Assembly (NCBI GenBank): GCA_028571685.1 | Contig: CM053142.1 | Coordinates: 129,510,796 to 129,574,795 of the forward strand | DNA from: Heterohyrax brucei | Lineage: Eukaryota; Chordata; Mammalia; Hyracoidea; Procaviidae | Reading direction: 5' to 3' | Length of the DNA stretch: 64,000 nucleotides | Part shown: piece after piece, positions 42,670-54,212 of the stretch | Layout of the letters: the number at the start of each line of letters is the position of its first letter | Position numbering within the stretch: position 1 is the first letter of the stretch | Made by a program: the position numbers and the translations under genes | Notes under the pieces: model-generated | What the model was told of the DNA's origin: nothing | Seen by the model: the letters and a program-made list of their open reading frames with translations, nothing else | The model's database searches: none

Positions 42670-45600
42670 TTATCGTAGAGGTCTCATACAGTATTTGTCC
42701 TTTTGTCGCTGACTACTTTCACTCAACATAAAGTCTTCGAGTTGAAACCGGGTTAGGAGATGTTTCCTGGAATCATTGTTATTCTTTATCATTGCGTAGT
42801 GCTTCATTGAGTATATGTACCACAGTTTACCTGTCCATTCTTCTGTTGTTGGGCATCTGGGTTGATTCCATCTTTTTGCTGTTGTGGACTGTGCTGCAAT
42901 AAACATTCTGGTGCATGTGTCCGTTGGTGTGAAAGGCCTTGAATCTGTAGGATATATTCCAAGTAGTGGAATTACTGGGTCAAATGGTATATCTATATCC
43001 ATTTTTTTAAGGAAGCGCCAGATTGCCTTCCAAAGAGGCTGGACCATTTTGCAACCCCACCAACAGTGTAGGAGGGTTCCACTTTCTCCACAGCCTCTCC
43101 AGCATTTGTTGTTTTGTGTTTTCTGGATCATGGCCAATCTTGTTGGGGTGAGATGGTATCTCATTGTTGTCTTGATTTGAATTCTTTAATAACTAAAGAT
43201 CGTGAACATGTCCGCATGTTTTTTTGTCTGGCTGGATCTCCTCTTTAGTGAAGTGTCTGTCCATCTCCTTTGCCCATCGCTTAATTGGATGGTTTATCTT
43301 CTTCTTCTTGATATTTTGAAGTATCTTATAGATTATGGAGATCAGGCGTCGGTCTGACATAGAGTTGCCAAATATTTTTTCCCATTCTGTGGGTGTTCTT
43401 TTAATTCTATTAATAAAGTCTTTGGATGAGCAAAAGTGTTTGATTCTTAATAGTTCCCACTTATCTATTTTCTCTTCTGTTGATAGAGGTTTCTTTGACA
43501 GATTTTGGAGTCTGTCCTCATTGTGTATTAAAACTTCCATCGTTATTCCTACCTTTTCTTGGATGAGCTTTATCGTCTTAGGTTTGATATTTAGGTCTTT
43601 TATCCAGTTGGAGTTGGTTTTGTATAAGGTGTAAGATATGGATCTTGATTCAGTTTATTGCAGATGGATAACCAATTTTGCCAGCACCATTTGTTGAAGA
43701 TACTGTTTTTACCCCAGTTTAATGTCTTAGGGCCTTTGTCGAATATCAACTGTTCACAGGCAGATGGTGTCATCTCTGGGGTCTGAATTCTGTTCCATTG
43801 ATCGATCTGTCTGTTCTTGTACCAGTACCAGGCTGTTTTGACCACTGTGGCAGTGTAGTATGTTCTAAGGTCGGGTAATGAGAGGCCTCCCAGTGTGTTC
43901 TTCTTCTTTAGTAGTACCTTACTTATGTGGGGCTTCTTCCCTTTCCAAACAAAATTGGTGATTTGTTTCTCAATCTCATTAAAAAATGATGCTGGAACTT
44001 GTATTGGGATTGCATTATATAAATAAATTGCTTTCAGTAAAATAGACATTTTCACAATGTTAAGTCTTCCTATCCATGAGCAGGGTAGGTTTTTCCATTT
44101 ATCTAAGTCTCTCTTAGTTTCTTGTAGTAAGGGCTTGTAGTTCTCTTTGTAAAGGTCTGTTGTTTCTCTGGTTAGATTAATTCCTAGGTACTTTATCTTC
44201 TCAGGGGCTATCGTAAATGGTATTGATTTAATAATTTCCTCCTTAACAGTCTCGTTGATAGTATAAAGGAAACCTACTGATTTACTTATGTTTATCTTGT
44301 ATCCTGACACTTTGCCGAACTCTTCTATCAGTTTGAATAGCTTACTTATAGATTCCTTGGGGTTCTCTGCATATACAATCATATCATCTGCGAACAGGGA
44401 GATTTTAACTTCCTCTTTGCCGATGCAGATGCCCTTTATTTCTTCGTCTTGTTGAATTGCTCTGGCTAGAACTTCTAGCACAATGTTGAATAGGAGAGGC
44501 GAGAGTGGGCATCCTTGTCTAGTTCCTGATCTCAGGGGAAAGTCTCTCAGTCTCTCTCCATTCAGGATGATGTGGGCAATGGCTTTGTATAAATGGCCCT
44601 TACTGTGTTGAGGAATTTGCCATCTATGCCCATTTTGCTAAGAGTTTTTAGCATGAATGGGTGTTGGACTATATCAAATGCCTTTTCGGCATCAATGGAC
44701 AAAATCAGGTGATCTTTGTCTTTTGTGTTATTTATGTGGTTAATCACATTAATTGTTTTCCTGATGTTGAACCAGCCTTGCATCCCTGGTATGAATCCCA
44801 CTTGGTCATGATGGATTATTTTCTTGATATGTTGTTGTATTCTGTTGGCAAGAATTTTGTTGAAGATCTTTGCATCTAGGTTCATGAGTGATATCAGTCT
44901 GTAGTTCTCTGTCTTTGTTGGATCTTTCCCTGGCTTAGGTATCAGGGTTATGCTGGTTTCATAGATTGAGTTTGGGAGGACTCCATCCCTTTCTATACTG
45001 TGAAATAGTTTCAATAGTATTGGGGATAACTCTTCTCTAAATGCTTGGTAGAATTCTGCCGTGAAGCCATCTGGGCCCGGACTTTTTTTGGTTGGCAGTG
45101 TTTTGATGACCTTCTTAATCTCTTCCTTTGTGATGGGTTTATTAAGTTGTTCTGCTTCACGTTGTGATAATTTGGGTATGTAGTATGAGTCAAGGAATTG
45201 GTCCACTTCCCCTAGGTTTTCAAATTTGTGAGAGTAGAGTCTTTCATAGTATTCTGGTATGATATTTTTGATTTCTGTTGCATCTGTGGTGACAACTCCC
45301 CTCTCATTTCTAATTTGGGTTGTTTGTTTCCTTTCCTGCTTTTCCTTAGTAAGTTTAGCCAGTGGATTATCAATTTTGTTGATCTTTTCAAAAAACCAGC
45401 TTTTGGTCTTTTCAATTTTTTCAATTGTTTTTCTATTCTCTAATTCATTTAGCTCTGCTCTAATCTTTATGATCTCCTTTCTTCCGGTGCCCGAGGGGTT
45501 CCTCTGTTGTTCTCTTTCTACTTGTTCAAGCTGTAGAGTTAGTTCCTTGATTTGGTTTCTTTCTTCCTTCCAGATGTGTGCATTTATGGAGATAAACAGA

Positions 45601-47005
45601 CCTCTGAGCACTGCTTTGGCTGTATCCCATAGGTTCTGGTAGGAAGCGTTTTCGTTCTCCTTGGAATCCATGAAGTTCTTTAATTCATCCCTGATTTCCT
45701 CTATAACCCATGCTTTTTTGAGCAAGATGTTGTTCAGTTTCCAAGAGTTCCACTTTCTATCTCTGTTTTTTTCTGCTATTCATTTCAACTTTTATGGCTT
45801 TATGATCTGAAAAGATGCTTCGCAGTAATTCAATGGTATGGATTTTGTTGAGCATTGTATTATGGCCTATCACGTGGTCAATTCTCGAGAATGTTCCATG
45901 TGCACTGGAGAAGAAGGTGTAGTTGTCTGCTGATGGGTGGAAAGTTCTGTATATATCAATGAGGTTTAGTTGGTTAATTGTGTCAATGAGGTCTTCTGTA
46001 TCCTTACTGAGCTTTTTTCTAGATGATCTGTCTAGTGATGAGAGTGGAGTGTTAAAGTCTCCCACTATTATTGTGGAGTCATCTAACTCTCTTTTGAGCG
46101 TAGTGTTTTAGTCAGCTAGGCTGCTCTAACAGAAATACCACAGAGTGGATGGCTTTAACAAAGAAAGATTTATTCTTACACAGTCCGGTAGGTTGCAAGT
46201 CCTTATTCAGGGTGTCCGCTCCAGGGAAAGACTTTCCCCTTGTCGGCTCTGGAGGAAAGTCCGGTATTGCATCAGTCATTGTCCAGGGAGTATCCTAACT
46301 CAAGAACCTCTGGTCTGAAGGACGCGCTCTGCTCCCGGTGCTGCTTGCTTGATGGTAGCGAGGTTCTCAAATTTTCCTTGGTTCTTTTTCCTTTTATTCC
46401 TTGCAAGCTAAAAGCATTAAGGGTGGGGCAAGCCATACTCCAGGGAAACTTCCCCCATAGCAGGAATTCACAGCCGCACCCTAATCCTTTAACATACAGG
46501 TTAGCAAAACCACACAATGGAGGACAGTCCCAAGATACTGGGACTGTATCTATACATATCCTAGCCACGTGGCTGCACACACTTTTGGGGGGACACAATT
46601 CAAACCATGACACGTAGTCAGTGTTTCTTCGACATATTTAGGTGCTCTGACATTAGGTGCATAAATATTTAATATAGTTAAGTCTTGCTTGTGTACTGAA
46701 CCTTTCAGCAATAAATAGTGTCCGTCTTTGTCCACGATGGTGGATTTGACATTAAAATTGATTTTGTCTGAGATTAGAATTGCCACCCTTGCTCTTCTTT
46801 GTTCATTGTTAGCTTGATATATATTCTTCCATCCTTTAATTTTCAGTTTGTTCCTGTCTTTAGGTCTCAAGTGAGTTTCTTGTAGACAACATATGGATGG
46901 GTCGTGTCTTTTGATCCAAGATGACACTCAGTGTCTCTTTACTGGAGCATTCAGTCCATTCACATTCAATGTAATTATTGATAGGTATGTGTTCACTGCT
47001 GCCAT
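42670..47005 (-). pseudogene. L1 family-A ORF2, copy 2, nearly intact but frameshifted
   Basis: The start at 47,005 reads NTYLSIITLNVNGLNAPVKR, the endonuclease N-terminus; a stop follows at 46,928. The next frame (46,927 down) has LQETHLRPKD and is split by a MaLR LTR. It resumes before 46,065 with VGDFNTPLSSLDRS and SDHK near 45,785. An open stretch of 387 codons (45,725-44,562) covers the RT N-terminus ([22 protein letters not shown]). A shift near 44,560 leads to 293 open codons (44,481-43,600) with the catalytic FADD at 44,383-44,394. The C-terminal CWRGCGESG...HCWWGCK zinc-knuckle-like region is near 43,080. Confidence 0.92.
46104..46612 (-). mobile_element. Solo MaLR LTR with exact 5-bp TSD inside L1 ORF2
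   Basis: CGTAG flanks it at 46,099-46,103 and 46,613-46,617. On the minus strand it starts TGTCATGGTTTGAATTGTG and ends CTGACTAAAACA, with TG/CA termini. No coding capacity. It interrupts the endonuclease domain, so it postdates that L1. Confidence 0.92.
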
Positions 47006-47428
47006 TGTGATGTTTATTTTTATGTTGGTGTTTTCTCTGTTGTTCTTATTAGTCTGTTCTGGGACACTCTTTTTTGTGAGTTGATTTTTCACCTTTTTCA
47101 GAGCTGGTTTTATAGTTGCTGAGACTCGTGTGTTAGATTTCTTGAAATGGTATGATATATCTTTGTTGTGCTTTACAGCTGCCCCTATGAACCCCCTTAA
47201 TAAACTATTTATAAACCCAATTTTAATTACTAGCAGTCTTATCATCTTCTTCTCCATCTGGAAGGACTATAATGACTGTAGTACATCCCTCTTTTATTAT
47301 GATGACACCATAGTTTTCATGATGATCACTGGATTGCTTCTTTCCAAATCAAAGCTGTGATTTACTTTGGAGCCTTCCCTAAATGAGTATTGAGTAGTGT
47401 GTCGTTCTAGAATATAAAGGTAGTGGTT

Positions 47429-48380
47429 TTATTCTTCTAAGCCAAAGCCAAGAACTTCTTTCAGTATTTCTTGTAGTTTGGGTTTGGTTTTTACAAAGTC
47501 TCTGAGTTTCTGTTTATCTGGGAATGTCTTAATTTCATTTTCATATTTGAAAGATAGTTTTGCAGGACATATAATTCTTGGTTGGAAGTTCTTCTCCTTC
47601 AAGACTTTGAATGTGTCGTTCCACTGTCTCCGTGCCAGCATGGTTTCTGCTGAGTAATCTGACGAGAGCCTACAGGGTTTCCCTCTGAATGAAGGCTTTG
47701 CCTTGAGTCTTGCTTCCTTTAAGAGTTGCTGCTTATGTTTCATTTTGTTAAGCTTGATTATAATTATGTCTTGGAGTCTTTCTTTTGAGATCTATATTGG
47801 GTGGCATACGATATATATCTGAGATGTCTATATTCTCTTCCTCCATGATTTCTGGGAAGTTTTCTTTCAGCAGCTCAGCAACAATACTCTCTGTGTTCTC
47901 AGATGTCTCACTCTGTTCAGGGACTCCAAGTAATCGAAGGTTGTTCCTCTTAATAGAGTCCCACATGCTTCTTAATGTTTCTTCATTTTTCTTGTTTCTT
48001 TTTTCTGATTTCTGCTCATAGACGCTGGCATCAGTAGCTCTGTCTTCCAAGTCAGAAATTCTTTTTTCCATTTGTTCCATTCTGTTTTCTTGGCTCTGCA
48101 TGGAAGTTTCTATGTCTTTGATTTTCTTCTTGATCTGTTGGATTTCAGAGTACTGGTGTTGCATCAGATCGAACAACTTGCTTAATTTTTCATTATGTTC
48201 TGCTGCATTTTGTATAAGGTCTAGAAGGGCTCTGTATATAATCAGTTTGTATTCACTTCCTGATACTTTCATAAAAGTTTCTTCATCTGGAAAACTCCTT
48301 GGTTGCTTTGTTTGGGAGCCTTCTGAAGCCATGAGTGATTGCTTGTATGCCACAATTGTCTGTTGCTTTTTGGGTCCCAT
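47429..48380 (-). pseudogene. L1 family-A ORF1, copy 2, one frameshift
   Basis: 210 codons are open from the ATG at 48,380 (MGPKKQQTIVAYKQ...) through a long coiled-coil (EIQQIKKKIKDIETS...MEKRISDLEDRA) into the RNA-recognition-like domain (NLRLLGVPEQSETSENTESI). A single shift at about 47,745 puts the remaining 104 codons (RLSSDYSAETMLARRQWND...) in another frame to 47,429. The total, about 315 codons, is a usual ORF1p length. Confidence 0.92.
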
Positions 48381-49369
48381 GTGAGTATACAGAGGCTGGA
48401 AGAGGCACTGTGAGGATGGACTGCAAGTGTTTCTCTAGGCTGTCTTCAAATGTAAAGCAAAAGGTATCTGACCGGTTCACAAGTCAGTTAAGTTTTCAGG
48501 TGTAGAGGTCCCTCTTCTCATCTGACAAAGTAAGCGCCACTATATCCAACCCCAGATGATAACAAACTAGTTCAGAATACAGCAATGCTACTGCCCTGGT
48601 GGCCTCTGCTGACAGGGCCTAGCCTTATCCAACAGTGCTTCGAGTACTGGTTTTGTTGTAGAAAAGAGCTCTCCTGTGGGCAGGCTTTGGCTCCCAAGCT
48701 AAGAATTAGGTCCAACTGCGGCCACTGTATCCAAGATGGCGTCCTCCATACAGGCAGCAGACAGAGGGGCTAAAGGTTCCGAGAGGCAGTGATTCCTCTG
48801 CTTCTGTTGCAAGGCCCCCAACGTAGGCAGCACTGTGCAAAATCACTGCTTTTCTGATGGAGAAGCACTGTTCCGTTTGCAGGCGCTGGCTCCCAGGCTA
48901 AGAACGAGGTCCCGCGAAAATCTCGGTACCAACATGGTGTCCCGCACCCTGACCGCAGAGCTCCGCACAAACCCCACTGAGGCTGCTACAATACGAAAGG
49001 CTCAAAATGGCTAGATTAACAGAGTTCCGAGCCTGGCTCCCAGAATATGGGAATTTCTCCTGCCTATCCCCCCAGCAGTGCGTCTGAGTCCAGCCGCCAG
49101 GCAAGGCCCAGCTCCGCCCGCCAGCTGAGACAGAGGAAAAAAAAGTCAAACTGGTGCATTTACCTTCCATCCGTGAGAGCTGGGGCTAGCCAGGTGCGGG
49201 AGTCAGCGAAAGAGAGGAGGTTTTCCGCTGAGTGGTATGAAGTCCCAATTAACAGCTCTGTGCTGTGTCCTGAGGCTGATTAGGTGATCAGAAGGCTCTG
49301 TTTGACTGTCTTGGTTTCCAGAGGGATATAAGGAGACGTGTGCTTAGTCAGCCATCTTGACTCCACCCC
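48381..49369 (-). promoter_or_regulatory. L1 family-A 5'UTR promoter, copy 2
   Basis: About 1 kb and GC-richer than the ORFs. The CAAGATGGC-type YY1 position is at 49,352-49,360 (minus). Plus-strand CCAAGATGGCGTCC at 48,731-48,744 is a second such motif in the antisense direction. In copy 1 the corresponding 5'UTR has decayed more. Confidence 0.65.
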
Positions 49370-49380
49370 TGTTTTCTTCT

Positions 49381-49690
49381 TTATGGTCTTTTTTTCTCAG
49401 TTTCTTGTCTCTTTCTACGTTCTGTTCTTATATTTTTGAACACCTGGTGCCATGTGCCATTTTTGCTCCTTCTTGATGGGCTGTGCAGTGGCATTTAGTT
49501 GGAATCCACTTCTGGTGTGCTCCCTTAGGGCATTTTTCTTTTGTGTCTTTTTTTTTCTCAGTTTCTTGTTTGTTTATACTATCCTTCTTAACACCTGACA
49601 CTGAGTTCCATGTCCACTCCTTCTGAAGGCGCTGAGCAGTGTTGCTCAGCTGGAACCCACTTCTGATGGGTGCACTTGGGGCATTTTTTC
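49381..49690 (+). repeat. Tandem ~170-bp units of the L1 family-B 5'UTR, part 2
   Basis: Two further units, each with 'ccattttt/ccatgtccactcctt', 'ggaa(t/c)ccacttctg' and GGGCATTTTT (49,508 and 49,679). The unit phase carries on from 41,649 once the inserted L1 is removed. Confidence 0.7.
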
Positions 49691-50539
49691 CCCCTTTGTT
49701 GCCACTTTCTTCTCCTTTTTATGCCCCTCAGTTTCTTGTTTCTCTTTTTTACCTCTCTTCCATTCTTTCTTCCCAACCACCTGGCATCTTCTTTTTTCCT
49801 CTGTCGGTTTCCTGTTTTCTCTAGATCCTTTTATTTCCCTTTTCCTGATCTAGCCATGTCTGCCTTTCCTTCTCTTTTAAAAAAAGAAAAAAAATCAACA
49901 GCACTGTTTTTTTTTTTTTTATTTTCTCTCTCCCTTCCTTTCCTTTCTCTTGCCCCTCTAGCTGCATGTGCTGTACCTATTGCTTATTGAGGAACTTAGC
50001 CTCTCTGCTTAGCTAGAAAGCAACCAGAGCATGGCTTCCCTGGGTGTGTACCACTACAATAACAAGATACTTCAGCATTTTTTGGGAGGGCTCCTGTTTC
50101 TCTCTTCTCTTTCCCACCTTTCTCATAACCATTTAGCTCCACACATCAAAATTCCCCCCTCCCTCCTGTCTAACTGCACTGTGCACTGAATGTCAAACTC
50201 CCAACAGCACACACATGGTCTACAAGAACCAGCCCTACAATGACTCCTGGTCCAACCCTGTTAGTCCTAGCACATACCACAAACAACCCCTCTCATTCCC
50301 TCTCCTTCTGCTGGACCTTTTCCGCTGCACCATAGTTCTAACCATTAACCAAATTTAGCTCTGACCATTAGACAAATCAGCCAGATGTATTCTTCCCACA
50401 AATAAGCAAGTAACACCTGCTTAAACACAAGCAAATGAAACAAAAAGCAGGATGAAAGCAAAAAATATAAAATCAATAAAATAAACCAATCACTACTAAA
50501 TATCTCAAAGACAACAAAACATACAAAAAAAAAAAAGGA
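49691..50539 (+). other. 3' part of L1 family-B 5'UTR
   Basis: Pyrimidine-rich to about 50,000, then a leader with 'tagctccacacatca' that matches 10,530-10,560 of copy 1. No coding sequence. Confidence 0.65.
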
Positions 50540-50992
50540 TGGTTACAGTAAGCCTCCAAAATAAAAAGCAGACAGAAATGAAGAAAAAATAGACAAAATT
50601 ATGGAAAAGACAGACAAAACACTGGAAAAATTCAAGAAAATAGTACAGGAACAAAGTGTCAAAACAAATTCACCACTACAAATCAGACAAAAACAGAAGT
50701 TAGAAATCCAAAAAATAAACAACAAAATTTCAGAATCAGTGTCATAAAAGGTCCGAAGAAAAGGTTTGAAACAATAGACAATAGGGTCAACAGAATTGAA
50801 GATGAATACTTGGATGCAACTGAGGAAAAAAATCAGAAAAGACAATGAAGGAAAATGAAGAAGCACTGAGAATGAGATAGATTCAAAAACAAAAATCTGC
50901 AAGCAATTAGAGTTCTAGAATGGGGGATAAAGCGGAAAACATAGAGAGGTCAAACAAAAGCAAGAACAACAGGAACAAAGAAAATGCCAGCA

Positions 50993-51086
<94 letters not shown>

Positions 51087-51480
51087 CTTTCCTAAAATCA
51101 TGGACGATGAAAAAGTGACCATCCAAGAAGCTCAACAAACCCCATATAGGACACAGTCCAAAGGAAAATCACCAATTCATATCATAATCACAATCACTAA
51201 AACCAAAGACAAATAAAGAATCCTGAGAGCAGCTCAAGGAAAGCAAAAAGTAACATACAGACGGTAAATAACATGACTAAACTCTGATTACTTCGCAGAA
51301 ACTAAGCAAGCAAGATAGCAATGAGATGAACTTGAAAGAAAACAATTGTCAACCAAGAATACTTTAGTTTGTAAAACTGATAATCAGATATTATGATGAA
51401 AACAGGACATTTCCAGAAAAACAGAAATGAAAGGAATATGTAAAAACTAAACAAAACTTACAAGAATTATTAAAGGAAAT
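50540..51480 (+). pseudogene. L1 family-B ORF1 remnant, copy 2
   Basis: It parallels 10,950-11,880 of copy 1. The coiled-coil part is in broken frames at 50,570-50,880. A dinucleotide array at 50,994-51,082 has expanded inside it. The C-terminal part follows from 51,083 ('aactttcctaaaatcatgga'). Many stops. Confidence 0.75.
50994..51082. repeat. Compound microsatellite (CA)n(GA)n
   Basis: An uninterrupted CA tract of about 15 units (50,994-51,023) passes straight into about 30 GA units (to 51,082). Copy 1 of this L1 family has no such array at the matching place (around 11,440). Confidence 0.97.
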
Positions 51481-51898
51481 CCTTTAGTTTGAGAATAAAC
51501 ACTATCAGACAACAGCCTGAATCTAGGATGTAAGATCAAAGTAACTAGGTACTAAGTGAGGAAATGAACTCTCAGGGAAGAGAAAGGTTAATCTGTAAAT
51601 GAAAACAATGTCAGAACAATAAAAGAAGGAATATATTGTGTAGGCATAATAAAGAGAAAGGCAAACAGATACTAAGCAATAAGACTGCTTTAAACTCAGG
51701 AAGATAAAGGTAAATTTGAAAGCAACCTCAAAGAAAGTTAACAACCTTACCCATAAAAATAAGTAAGAAAAACACAAAGTCTCAGTAATGCAAAATCTAC
51801 AAAAAGAAAAAAATATTTGCACAAACAAAAGGGACTCAGCACAGGAGAATAATAAGAACAAACAAATGTCAGCATCACACACAAAGTCACTACAAAAT

Positions 51899-53180
51899 GA
51901 CAGCAATAAACTCCCACCTATCAATAAATAAATGGCCTAAATGCACTCATAAGGAGAAAGAGGGTGACAGAATGAACTAAAAAAAAAGCAGTATCCATCA
52001 ATAAGCTGTCTATAAGTGACACATCTTAGAAACAAAGATGTAAATTTATTAAAAATCATAGGACATAAAATATTGAGCAACTACCAAAAAAGAGCAGGAG
52101 TTACAATAGTAATCTCAGACAAAAGACTTTAAAACAAATCTATCATAAAAAGCAAAGAAGGGCATTATATAGTGATTAAAGAGACAATCTATCATGAAGA
52201 CATAACCAAAATAAATATCTTCACACCCAGTGACAGGGCTCCAAAATACACAAAACAAACTCTAACAGTACTGAAAACAGTAGCTGACAGATCACAACAA
52301 TAGTAGGAGACTTCAAAACATCACTCTCGGTAAAGGACAGAACATCCAGAAATAAACTCAACAAAGGTATACAAGATCTAAAGGACACAATCAGCCAACT
52401 TGACCTCATTGACATATACAGGACTTCCCACCCAAGAGCTGCAGTGTACACAGAACATTTTCTAGACTAGAATATCTCTTTGGCCAGGAAGCAACCCTTG
52501 AAACACTGAGATAATAAAATATCTTTTCTGATCATAAAGCCATCAAAGTAGCACTTGGCAAAAGGAAGCAAGGGGGAAAGAAATCAATTACATGGAAGCT
52601 GAATGACATGCTACTTGAAAACCACCGGGTAATAGAAATCAAAAATGAAATTTAAAACATTCCTAGAATCACACAAGAATGAAAAGATATACCCAAACCT
52701 TTGGGAAATGGCAAAAGCAGTGCTCAGAGGTCAATTTATAACAATCAATGCACACATCTAAAAAGAAGAAAGGGATATATTCAAAATATTAGGTACACAA
52801 CTTGAACAGAGAACAACAAAAGAAGCCCACAGCTACCCGAAGAAAGAAAACTAAAAGAAATTAAGAAAACTAAAAGTTCATTCTTTGAAAGGATCAACAA
52901 AATTGACAAACGGTTGGCCAAACTGACAAAAAGAAAAACAGAAGAGGACACAAATAACCCAACTAAGAAATGAAAAGGGAGACTCTGTGACTTACCCAAC
53001 TGAAGCAAAAAGGTACATAACAGAATCGTATGCAAAACTATACTTCACCAAACTTCAAAATCTAGAGGAAATGGACACGTTTTTAGAAAAACACTACCTA
53101 TGCAAACTAATACAAACTGAAACTGAAAATTTAAACAGATCCATAACAAGAGAAGATATTGAAAAGGTATTAAAATGTTA
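51899..53180 (+). pseudogene. L1 family-B ORF2, 5' third, remnant
   Basis: The ORF2 start is near 51,899 (ATGACAGCAATAAACTCC). Endonuclease phrases are found around 52,300 ('gtaggagacttcaaaacatc') and 52,520 ('tctgatcataaagccatcaaag'). The linker carries KINKIDKRLAKLTK-like sequence near 52,900. It ends at 53,180 within RSITREDIEKVLK, just before RT. No intact frame. Confidence 0.8.
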
Positions 53181-53199
53181 AGGAAAATATCTTGTCCAT

Positions 53200-53262
53200 C
53201 TTTCTATCCCCAGTATAGCTCCTGGCACAGTGTAGGCACTCAATAAATGTTTGTGAACATTC
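53200..53262 (+). repeat. MIR or L2 3' end
   Basis: 'ctcctggcacagtgtaggcactcaataaatg' is the hallmark 3' end of an ancient mammalian SINE/LINE pair. Confidence 0.65.
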
Positions 53263-53485
53263 ATAGTGTTACTATTTTACTGATTAATGCTGGAAAGACC
53301 TGTCAAGAGCTTCAAGAACTCCATTTTTTGGCTATCTCAAACTTCTAATCAGCACTCTCTATTGGGACCATAGAATGGGAAGAAAACTCATAGTCTTACC
53401 TAGACACTAAATTCCTTTTGAAGCTAAGAGGAGCATTAAATGACACTTAAACAAAGCATTTATCCTCTATGTTTAGCAATATGCT
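53263..53485. other. Unique sequence, no gene seen
   Basis: Short interval with nothing recognised. Confidence 0.35.
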
Positions 53486-53637
53486 ACCTTAGAAACTCTG
53501 GTGGTGTAATAGGTAAGTGCTACATCTGTTAAACAAAGGGTCAGAGGTTCAAATCCACCAGGTGCTCCTTGGAAACTCTACAGAGCAGTTCTATCCTATA
53601 AGGTTGCTATGAGTCAGAATTGATGGCACTGGGTTTT
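53486..53637 (+). repeat. AfroSINE copy
   Basis: Head AAACTCTGGTGGTGTAATAGG, B-box region GGTCAGAGGTTCAAATCC, tail TGATGGCACTGGGTTTT. Confidence 0.88.
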
Positions 53638-53640
53638 ATC

Positions 53641-54135
53641 TTAGCCATGTAGTGCTGCCATACAGAAATACCACAAGTGGATGGCTTTAACACAGATTTT
53701 TTTTTTTTTTTTTCCCCGTCAGAAAAGTGGGCTAAAAGTCCAAATTCAGGGCATTAGCTTCAGGGTAAATCTTTCTCTGTCGGCTCTGGAGAAAAGTCTT
53801 TGTCGTCAATCTTTCTGTGGACTGGGAGTTTCTGGGGCATGGGAATGCTGAGTCTATAGGATATGCTGTGTTCCAGGCACTGCTTCCTTCCAGATGGTAG
53901 GAGGTCCCTAATTCTATGCTTGTTGCCTTTCCTTTATATAACAAGGAATTGCCTCAAGGCACAATACAGTCTTATGGTTTCAGCTGCCTCTCTAACACAA
54001 CCACCACTCACCTTCTCTCATTAAAATCATAGAGGCAGGATTTACAACATTAAGGAACATCACACATCACTGGGAATCATAGTTAGCCTACTTGCTACAC
54101 ACATTACTTTTCAAAATACAATTCAATTAATGACA
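53641..54135 (-). mobile_element. MaLR LTR, older copy
   Basis: On the minus strand from TGTCATTAATTGAATTGTA to the end equivalent to 'ctaagata'. It shares 'ggtattt(c)tgt' and 'ccagagccgacag' with the LTRs at 20 kb and 46 kb but is clearly more diverged, and holds a T-run of about 19 at 53,697-53,715. Confidence 0.75.
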
Positions 54136-54212
54136 TACACTATATTCATTGATACACAAACCAAGTCTTTTAGTAGTTGAGGGTACAAAATAAAGTATTA
54201 CTGAGTGTGTAT

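Larger units (their letters stand above)
41661..49369 (-). mobile_element. Full-length L1 family A, copy 2, with TSD
   Basis: TGTTTTCTGCT at 41,650-41,660 and TGTTTTCTTCT at 49,370-49,380 flank it (10 of 11). On the minus strand: 5'UTR from 49,369 (GGGGTGGAGTCAAGATGGC), ORF1 from 48,380, ORF2 from 47,005, 3'UTR to a T-rich complement of the polyA at 41,661-41,690. Without the 509-bp LTR at 46,104-46,612 it is 7.2 kb. ORFs are longer than in copy 1, so it is younger or less decayed. Confidence 0.93.
40255..53180 (+). mobile_element. L1 family B, copy 2, split by a family-A L1 and lacking its 3' half
   Basis: The 5'UTR starts near 40,255 with the same leader as 9,000 (TGAAACCTAAGTGTCAAATG). 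The unit array covers 40,640-41,649 and 49,381-49,690. The ORF1 remnant is at about 50,540-51,480. ORF2 runs from 51,899 to 53,180, where it stops at the start of RT. The interruption is the minus-strand L1 at 41,661-49,369, with an imperfect 11-base TSD. No 3'UTR is present. Confidence 0.8.

Noticed and set aside
46104-46612. LTR read as a plus-strand element of unknown type
   Set aside because: The termini TG...CA, the 5-bp TSD and the start TGTCATGGTTTGAATTG are seen on the minus strand and fit a MaLR LTR.
50907-51216. ORFs of 62-98 codons through the CA/GA array
   Set aside because: A dinucleotide repeat stays open in several frames by its nature; the flanks are L1 ORF1 remnants.
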